A stretch of DNA of 64,000 nt from Cryptomeria japonica (lineage: Eukaryota > Streptophyta > Pinopsida > Cupressales > Cupressaceae): positions 343,599,870 to 343,663,869 of the forward strand of contig NC_081412.1 in NCBI RefSeq assembly GCF_030272615.1, in the 5' to 3' direction. Both the position numbers and the translations under genes were made by a program. The notes beneath the pieces are model-generated. The model did no database searches and had not been told where the DNA came from. It was given only the letters and a program-made list of their open reading frames with translations. Below, in pieces: positions 57,571-64,000 of the stretch; within the stretch, counting starts at the first letter, position 1; each line of letters opens with the position of its first letter.

Positions 57571-60500
57571 ATGGCATCCACCGAAGCAGTAGTTAGTGAT
57601 ACTGACCTGAAGGGTGAGAACCTTGAAGATTTCAAAGAAAGGGTGTTCAGGGGTGTTGATAAGTCTTTTTGTATAGAGATTTTGAGTAGTGGACTTTTAG
57701 AAGCTACAGCCTTTCCTCTAGCAATTCCTTGTCCAGAGCTTGTTCGGGAGTGTACTGCCAGATATGACCCTGTATCTGAAACTATTAAAAGAGATAATGG
57801 TGAAACCCTTCTTGCCATTAACCGCGTAGTGATTGCTTCGGTGTTCAAAATACCAGATTATCAGTTTTCTAATTTCTCCCCTGCTCAGTCAATTAGTGAG
57901 TTCAATGAGGATAGAGTTGGACACAGGAATAATGTGGCAAATTACTGGTTGAAAGTCCCTCAGAGAGGTGGTTCTAGACTGCCTAAAAATCCTAACAAGA
58001 ACCACATGTTGCCACATATCCATGATGTAATGCTTTTGTTGCATCGAGCCAGAGGTTCTGTCGAAGCTTATAGCTTTGATGATTGGATATATTGCTATGT
58101 ACAGTTAGTTCTGGAAGTAAAACAATATCTGGATTGGGTGGAGTTAATTGCTGATTCGATGAAAGAGCAGTTGAGTCTAGCCAAGCAATTTCAACAAAAC
58201 TTCTTCATGTCCTCATATCTTTTGTATTGTCTAGCCAAAGTTAAGGAGTTAACTGGCATACCCAAGCAGCCCACTGAGGAAGATGTTCTGATGTATGAGT
58301 TTTATCCAATGCTACAAAAAGACAATGCCCTACAAGATTTCAGAAGGGTACATAATGCATTCCTAGGCGATATGTGTCATGAACTGAAAGGTACAAAAGC
58401 CAAATAGATTTCAGATGATGCATAGTCCTTGATTAAGAAGTTCGGAAGCTTTTACATCTAGGTCCCACGCTTTTTCTATATACGAGTGGGAGGCTTTGAA
58501 GAGGAACCCTTCAAGCTTCCGCATTTCTATTTTGATTGTTTTGTCCTAGCAGAAGTATGCAGACAACTGACTTCCATGGTCAAGAAGGCACAACCTAAGT
58601 ACAAGTGGAAGGTCATTTTCCAATACATTTGGGAGTGTTATCCTGTAATTCAATGTCTGATGCACTAAGTATAGGAGCAGACCTTAGAAATTTTAATTTC
58701 TCTCTGTATGTTGAAAGAAAAGGGTTTGACAAAAAAGGATTTTCTCGGAGCCTTGGTTTAATGCCTTATCTTCCCACGCCATATTTAGAAGATTTCTAGG
58801 AAGACTGTTCAGATGAACTTGAAGTCTTCAAAAGAGAAAATATGAGACTGGTGCTGGAACAGGTTATTTCTCTGCAAATAAAGATAGATATTAAAGGGCT
58901 TGAAGAAGATTATCTTGAACTATTTGAACCAGGGTATTTAGCCCACACAGAGACTGAAATGCCCCCAATTAATTGGGATGAAGAGGAAAATGATGACATT
59001 CAATTGAGAACCGAACGAGTTCTGGACAGAACAATGGCATGGGTGGTCAAGAAGAAAGCAATGAAGCCAGACACCAAGCCTTTTTCTACGAGAAGTATGT
59101 CTTCACCAGAACATCCTTCTAATAGTGCTCCTATTTGTGCAGGTAAGGAAATCAAGTCAGCTCAGCCTAGACGCAGACCTAGCCCAACTCTGGATTTCAG
59201 TACCCCTTGGCATACTCGATCACGTAGTGTCACCCAGAAGAGGATGGACTAGGTCAAGGATATGGGAGCCAAAGATACCGTGCTTGAAGCTCAGATCTTT
59301 GAAATTGAAGATTTGGATGGTGAAGTTGCTTGTGCTCTAGACTCCCAAATGGTGACTGTGGCTATGATGCCACCCCCAAAGATGATTGAAGGAACTTCTC
59401 ATTCTACTGCGACTCCTAAATGGTTAAGAACCTCAGTGAACAAGTAAAGGAGCTCTCTTCTTGTGACCATTCCAATTCAGGAGATGTTTGCCAAGTACTC
59501 TAAGAAGAATCCAAAGCCAAAGAGGTTAAAGACCACCGCGCACCTAAACAATGACGAGGAAACTGGTAAATGGACGGCGAAAATTGCTTCTTATAAACCG
59601 AAGGTTGAGAACAAAGAGGCCGGTTCTGATGATTTTGAAATAACAAAAGTAGAGTTGGGAAAGATGAGCAGGGATACAGATAACCATTTTTTCAAGTGTC
59701 AGTGAAGAAGATGCTTACCTGGTCAGAGAAGGATGGATGGGAGAAAAGAGAACTTAAAAGACATATAAGTGTTTTGGCTCAGTTCATCGATAGCATTGGT
59801 TGCCTTGGAGCAATGCCAATATCCCATGCCACTGAGAATTTTGACCCAACTTCTTCGGAAAACAAGAAGTTGATGGATCAAGTTCAACGGGCTGAGAGCA
59901 TCGCTGAAGCGATTGAAAAATGGATTGAACAAGTAATCAAAGATGGTAAAAAATAAATTATCGACTCCCGGAAGTTGTGTGATGAGGTACAGGGCCTGAT
60001 TTCCGAAATCCAAAATCAGCTTGTACCATGGGAGAAAGAAGAGCACAAATGGCAAAATGTCCTGCCTCTATTTACCAAAATCAAAGAGTACGGAACTACC
60101 AGATTTCTGACAGAACATTCAATTAATCTGGTATCTGATGAATGCCAACTTTTCATGCTTAAGAAAACTATCATGTGGTGGGTGCTCACCTTTCAGTTGG
60201 TAATTACGGATGCGAAAACCTCTGTTTATGAACTCCAGGATTTGCAGAGCAGTATTGTCAAAAATAATAAAGTGGTTAATCCCAATCATGATTGGGAACT
60301 AGGAATCTGCGGGGCAAGTACACAGGAAGCAGTCAAGTCATTCCGGTTGAACATGGAGAAGATTAGAGTTAGGAGTAGTTTCACACCGGAGGATATAACC
60401 AAAGTGGCTAGGATCGAATCTATGGTTTTCAATTGAAATGATCAGCTGCCGAAGCACTCAGAGAAAATGGTGCAACACAGGTGGAATAAAGAGGTGGCAA

Positions 60501-60607
60501 AGGCGAAGCTTAATGCAATGAAAGTCCCAAGACAATCAATGATCCAAGAACTCACGGTTGCTCATGATGCTCACGAAGACGGAGAAGAGGGTGATGATGA
60601 GATATAA
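57571..60607 (+). pseudogene. LTR-encoded protein of Ty3-C (unknown function)
   Basis: The ATG at 57571 (MASTEAVVSDTDLKGENLED) opens about 1,010 codons to TAA at 60605-60607. The first 279 codons are open. They include YDPVSETIKRDNGETLLAIN, comparable to NYDPIARSVKDINGKPLIEI of Ty3-B. After three stops the signature reads RVGGFEEEPFKLP with a helix EVCRQLTSMV (58478-58580). A basic, Pro/Ser-rich middle (RPSPTLDFSTPWHTRSRSV, near 59200) and a helical C-terminal part (59720-60436, with QVQRAESIAEAIEKWIEQVI) follow, ending in an acidic tail. Seven or more stops or shifts. It is in the LTR, before the primer site. Confidence 0.75.
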
Positions 60608-61551
60608 CATAATGCATCCGCTTTGGGCTTGTTCTCTTTATTTTAAAAAAAGCAAAACATTTTTCATAGTTATATAAAAACTTCGGGACAACTGTCCCAA
60701 AATACTTTCTGTTGGTTTTGTAACTATTTTATCGGGGAGTGGTCGAGTTTTCAGGGAGACCCTCCCCCATTTAGACTATAAATTAAGTAGAACCGATGGT
60801 AGAAGGGGGATTTTTTTTAGTAACTGATTTAAAAAAAAACTAGAACGTGTGTTTGTTTTTGTATTTTCTTATTCCTAATCAAAGGGGGAATCAGATGGTG
60901 GAAATTTGTGGTGGAAAAAGATTAGCAGATGTATCATTATGTCTTTGATTACATAAAGATATATATATGAAATCTGGTGATATTATTTTTGGGGAGAAGA
61001 AAGATTTGTGTATTTTGAATCCGAATAGATAACATGTCTTTGCATATGTTCATCCGATCAAGAAACAGTATATGATTATTTCATTGTAGTTTTTCATTAT
61101 TCCTGTGATGTTCTTTCCTTTGAATGTGTTGTTTACTCTGGAAAAGATTCATGTTTGTGGGTGCATTCATTTTCTCTGAATTTGTTCATCTTTATTTGGA
61201 AGAAGTATATTGAACTTTGTTTTAGTTACTGTAATTACATACTTTGAAAATTAAGAAGATAGTTTCCATTATTTATGAGATATGAGGAAAGTTATAGCCT
61301 TTCATCCAAGAATGATATAGGCAGCCTTATACACTTTTTGGTTAAAAGCTTTCATTTGGATATAAATATAAAAACAAAAACATACTTTATGAAAAATCTA
61401 GATAGGGAGCTGTACCTAGGCAAAAATTCAGAGGGAGGTGATTGAACAAATGCCGACCCAACTGTTCAGTGAACCATTTGTTCTTAAAAGAAGGTAACAG
61501 AGTCCTAAAATTAATCATTTAAATGCAAAGAGCAAAATCTATTCACTAACA
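60608..61551 (+). other. Non-coding tail of Ty3-C LTR
   Basis: AT-rich DNA after the LTR ORF, with homopolymer runs (60640-60660, 60808-60840). No ORF. It probably holds the R/U5 part, but I cannot place transcript ends. Confidence 0.55.
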
Positions 61552-61557
61552 GATTTC

Positions 61558-61577
61558 TGGTGACTCTGCTGGGAATA
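61558..61577 (+). promoter_or_regulatory. Ty3-C primer-binding site (Ogre-type)
   Basis: TGGTGACTCTGCTGGGAATA, six bases after the LTR end. It differs by few bases from the Ty3-B site and from the Ogre site I recall. Confidence 0.85.
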
Positions 61578-61779
61578 CGAAACAAAGAGAAAACCAAATT
61601 TTTTTCAATAGACCAGTATGTCATAAACGTGAGCCCATAATAAGCAAAAGTGTTTGGAGTGCAGGAAGATTGTCGAGATTGAGTCTTGATTGAAGTAACC
61701 TGGTTTAATCATCCTAGATTCTCATCCATATATTAGAACACAAAGGAAAGAAGGAGTAATTGATAACTGTTTTGAAGAA

Positions 61780-63470
61780 TTGCAAAATCTGTCATTTGTC
61801 CCAAGTTTTACTCCTAGAAGGAAGGCCAAGAGTAGACCTTCATCTCCTGACAGAGTTACTCCTATATCTTCTTCTTCCCCTTGGCAAGCACTAACACTTA
61901 TTGGAATTCAAGCTCCACCTCTTGTAACCATTCATCCAGTATTCATTATGGCTCAACCTTGGGGTGCGGCTGTTGGACCTCTTGCTCTTGCAGCCCATAA
62001 TCCGCTACCAAAAGGAGCAAAGGATGTTTTACCCAAATATAAAGGTGATGGAAAAGTTTCAGTTGAAGAGAATTTGAACTCTTTTAATGTAGCAACGGGA
62101 ATCCTAGCAGTTCAATATGAGGACGTGGCTGTTAGGCTTTTTGCCCAAACCCTCATTGAAGGGGCAGCAAAATGGTTTAGCCAGTTGCAATCAGGATCCA
62201 TAACTGACTAGCAAATGATGAAAACCACTTTTGAAAAAAGATTCCAAAGTGTTGATGATGAACACACGCTACTGGCTCAACTCACATAGATGAAGAAGGA
62301 AATTCATGAGCCGATGAGGGATTATGTAGCAAGATATAATAAGATTATTCACAAAACTCCTCAAGCCAAGAGACCAACTGCAGATAATCAGCGATGTTTC
62401 TTCATAAATTCCATGCCACCTGATGTAGGATTTCACCTTAGAAGAAGTAGGCCAACTGATCTAGAAACTACACAAAATGAGGCTATAGAGCTTGAAGATG
62501 ATCTGATAACAACTGGCAAATGGAGGAAGGATGTACAAATTCCTCAAGGACAATCTCAGGCTTCTACGTCCTCTACCGATCCAGTTGTTCAATAGCTTGT
62601 CAATGATATGATTGCTCTAAAGAGGCAAATACCTAAGCCTGGAAACTCTTATCCACAACCTTATCAAGATATAAGCAGGAGAACCTCAAATCAATATAAC
62701 TATGGATGACCGTTGCAACTTCCTGCAGCTCCACAAAGATTACAGATAGAGGCACCTCCTGACAAAGGTGTCATGTGTTCATTTCATCTTACCACTGATC
62801 ATGATGGAGTTTCATGTCCTGATATGATAAGACATGTTCAAATGCAAAACACAAAGGATGAATTAGGAGAGTTCACTGAAGCAGAAAGAATTCAAGAGGC
62901 ACCTGGCAACTCTAGAACATTCTACCTCGAATATGAGTTAAATTCAGAAAAGGGTAGTAACATTTTGGCAACTCTTGAAGGTTCTTCATGTGCGATCCTA
63001 ACAAGGAATCAACAAACCTCCCAGCCTTCTTCGTTTGTGAACCCTTCTGGAAACAATTTCAAAAGCAAAGAACTCCCAGGTAATAGTTTTTCAAAGGTTC
63101 CCGAGGTTAAGATTTTGCAAAGGAACCATGAAGATCATAAGAGCTCTTCCTCTTCTTCCTCCTTTGATATCATTGAATTCTATAAGGCCTCAACCATTCA
63201 ACTGCCTACCACTGAGTACTTAAAGCTTAACCCAAAAGAGTTGGATAAACTGGTCAAATACGTTAAAGGGGATTCCTTTTCAGAGTCTCAAGTACACGGG
63301 TGTATGGAAAATAGTGATTTAGCTGCTACTGAAGGGTCTTCATCTATCCCCTGCTCATTAGCTAATCTAGCAGATCACTGTGCTTTTCATTACACAAGGT
63401 CTAGGCATGAGGTCGAGATTCCAAAACCTGAACCTTTCTATATTTCCCTTCTCCTAAATGGCCAAAAGTT
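61780..63470 (+). pseudogene. Ty3-C gag
   Basis: Coding similarity is open from 61780 without ATG; the first ATG in frame is 61948 (MAQPWGAAVGPLALAAHNPL). The capsid-like part has YEDVAVRLFAQTLIEGAAKW, FSQLQSGSITD, a TAG where Trp is expected, and FEKRFQSVDDEHTLLAQL. A zinc knuckle reads CSFHLTTDHDGVSC (near 62776-62818), CX2HX4HX4C, the same variant as Ty3-A. Further stops are near 62208, 62287, 62593 and 62707. The Ser-rich spacer SSSSSSS is near 63150. Confidence 0.85.
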
Positions 63471-63940
63471 AAGTAATTGCATAATTGACTCAGGGGCTTC
63501 AGACAATATAATGCCTTCTTCTGTGGCTAAATCTTTAGGTTTAACCCTTACTAAAATGTTTGGAAGATGCTTTTCAATGGATGGAAAACAGGTTCCTCTT
63601 ATTGGTCAGGTAAAGGACGTTTAGGCAGTGCTGGCATCATGCCCAAACAAAAGAGTAAGATTAACTATACTGGTTGTTGATATTCCGGCGAGTTACGGAA
63701 TGCTTCTAAGTAGGACGTTTTGCAAGGATCTCGGAGGCGAAATCAAAATGGACTTGTCTGAAGCTGTTATTCCCCTTGGAAACCAGAAAATCAAGCTTGA
63801 ACCTGAACCCAAGAATAAGTATATTGTATTTCCCTCAGATAACCCGAAAGCCCAGATTCTGTTTCAGGAGTGTGAGTTTGGAAACTATCTTGTCCTTGCA
63901 CCTGGTGAAAAGAAAATAGATAAGATAGCTAATGAACTTG
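63471..63940 (+). pseudogene. Ty3-C aspartic protease
   Basis: Intact catalytic loop IIDSGASDNIMP at 63481-63515. Then GRCFSMDGKQVPLIGQVKDV, a TAG stop at 63622, and SYGMLLSRTFCKDLGGEIKM. It is the only one of the three Tat-like proteases here with its DSGA preserved. Confidence 0.85.
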
Positions 63941-63948
63941 GTGGACTA

Positions 63949-64000
63949 TGGCAGATGGAGTTTGATGGAAGCTACGCTAACTCCGGTTCTAGAGCAGGGG
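63949..64000 (+). pseudogene. Start of Ty3-C RNase H-like domain
   Basis: LWQMEFDGSYANSGSRAG at the very end of the window matches the first strand of the RNase H-like domain in Ty3-A (FLKFDGSRSKQGS) and Ty3-B (MYFDGACSKEG). It directly follows protease. The rest is outside the window. Confidence 0.7.

Larger units (their letters stand above)
56584..61551 (+). repeat. Ty3-C 5' LTR with internal ORF
   Basis: TGTTACC at 56584 to CTAACA at 61551; the primer site begins six bases later. Contains a dyad-rich region (56668-57045), a TATA-like box, an ORF (57571-60607) and a non-coding tail (60608-61551). No partner LTR in the window. Confidence 0.75.
56584..64000 (+). mobile_element. Ty3-C: Tat/Ogre-like element, 5' half
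   Basis: Starts TGTTACCGCG at 56584, where the chromovirus RT reading stops. The 5' LTR of about 4.97 kb contains an ORF, followed by an Ogre-type primer site, gag, protease and the start of an RNase H-like domain at the window end. It has the same architecture as Ty3-B but different sequence. The far end is outside, so the target duplication (candidate GTCTT, 56579-56583) cannot be checked. Confidence 0.85.

Noticed and set aside
1-64000. Host genes, tRNA, rRNA or organellar insertions
   Set aside because: No reading frame with a non-transposon domain other than the DUF4283-like remnant, and no tRNA or rRNA landmarks seen by eye; a tRNAscan and protein search would settle it.

Overview
The window is plant nuclear DNA made almost entirely of decayed, nested LTR retrotransposons. 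I see no host gene, tRNA or rRNA gene, or CRISPR array. Very long LTRs, heavy nesting and old broken copies suggest a large seed-plant genome, possibly a gymnosperm; that is inference. Coding remnants carry many in-frame stops and frameshifts, often of the Trp, Gln or Arg to stop and Cys to Tyr kind.

Layout. (1) 1-14336: Ty3-A, minus strand, a Tat/Ogre-like Ty3 element. Only 108 bp of its 3' LTR is in the window; the 5' LTR is about 6.4 kb. (2) 14337-17640: gag and 5' leader/LTR remnant of another Ty3 element (minus), with a striking cluster of short hairpins at 15991-16497. (3) 17780-19290: DUF4283-like pseudogene (minus). (4) 20216-21901: an LTR with primer site and leader containing a degenerate minisatellite. 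(5) 22661-30961: a small copia-like, apparently non-autonomous element (plus), with a full Ty1/copia element (22919-29665, minus) in its 5' LTR. (6) 30962-56583: a chromovirus (minus) that entered the small element's 3' LTR. Its own LTR was split by the 21-kb Ty3-B (31440-52451, minus, LTRs of about 6.86 kb, perfect 5-bp target duplication). (7) 56584-64000: Ty3-C (plus), abutting the broken chromovirus RT and running off the window.

The most interesting feature is shared by Ty3-A, -B and -C. Each has a huge LTR with a coding region of roughly 1,000-1,250 codons in the element's sense, lying inside the LTR upstream of the primer-binding site. All three proteins share a signature of the form RVxGFxxxPFxLP, followed by a helix with E..RQ or a near match. 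In each LTR the DNA upstream of this ORF is packed with short dyad repeats of element-specific sequence. All three also place an RNase H domain directly after the protease; in A and B the RT is visible after it, giving gag-PR-RNH-RT-RNH-INT. I propose one lineage with an LTR-borne accessory protein, function unknown.

Insertion order by nesting: LTR element at 20216, then the small element at 22661, then copia-1 and the chromovirus independently within it, then Ty3-B within the chromovirus LTR. Ty3-C joins the chromovirus RT; its far end is outside the window.
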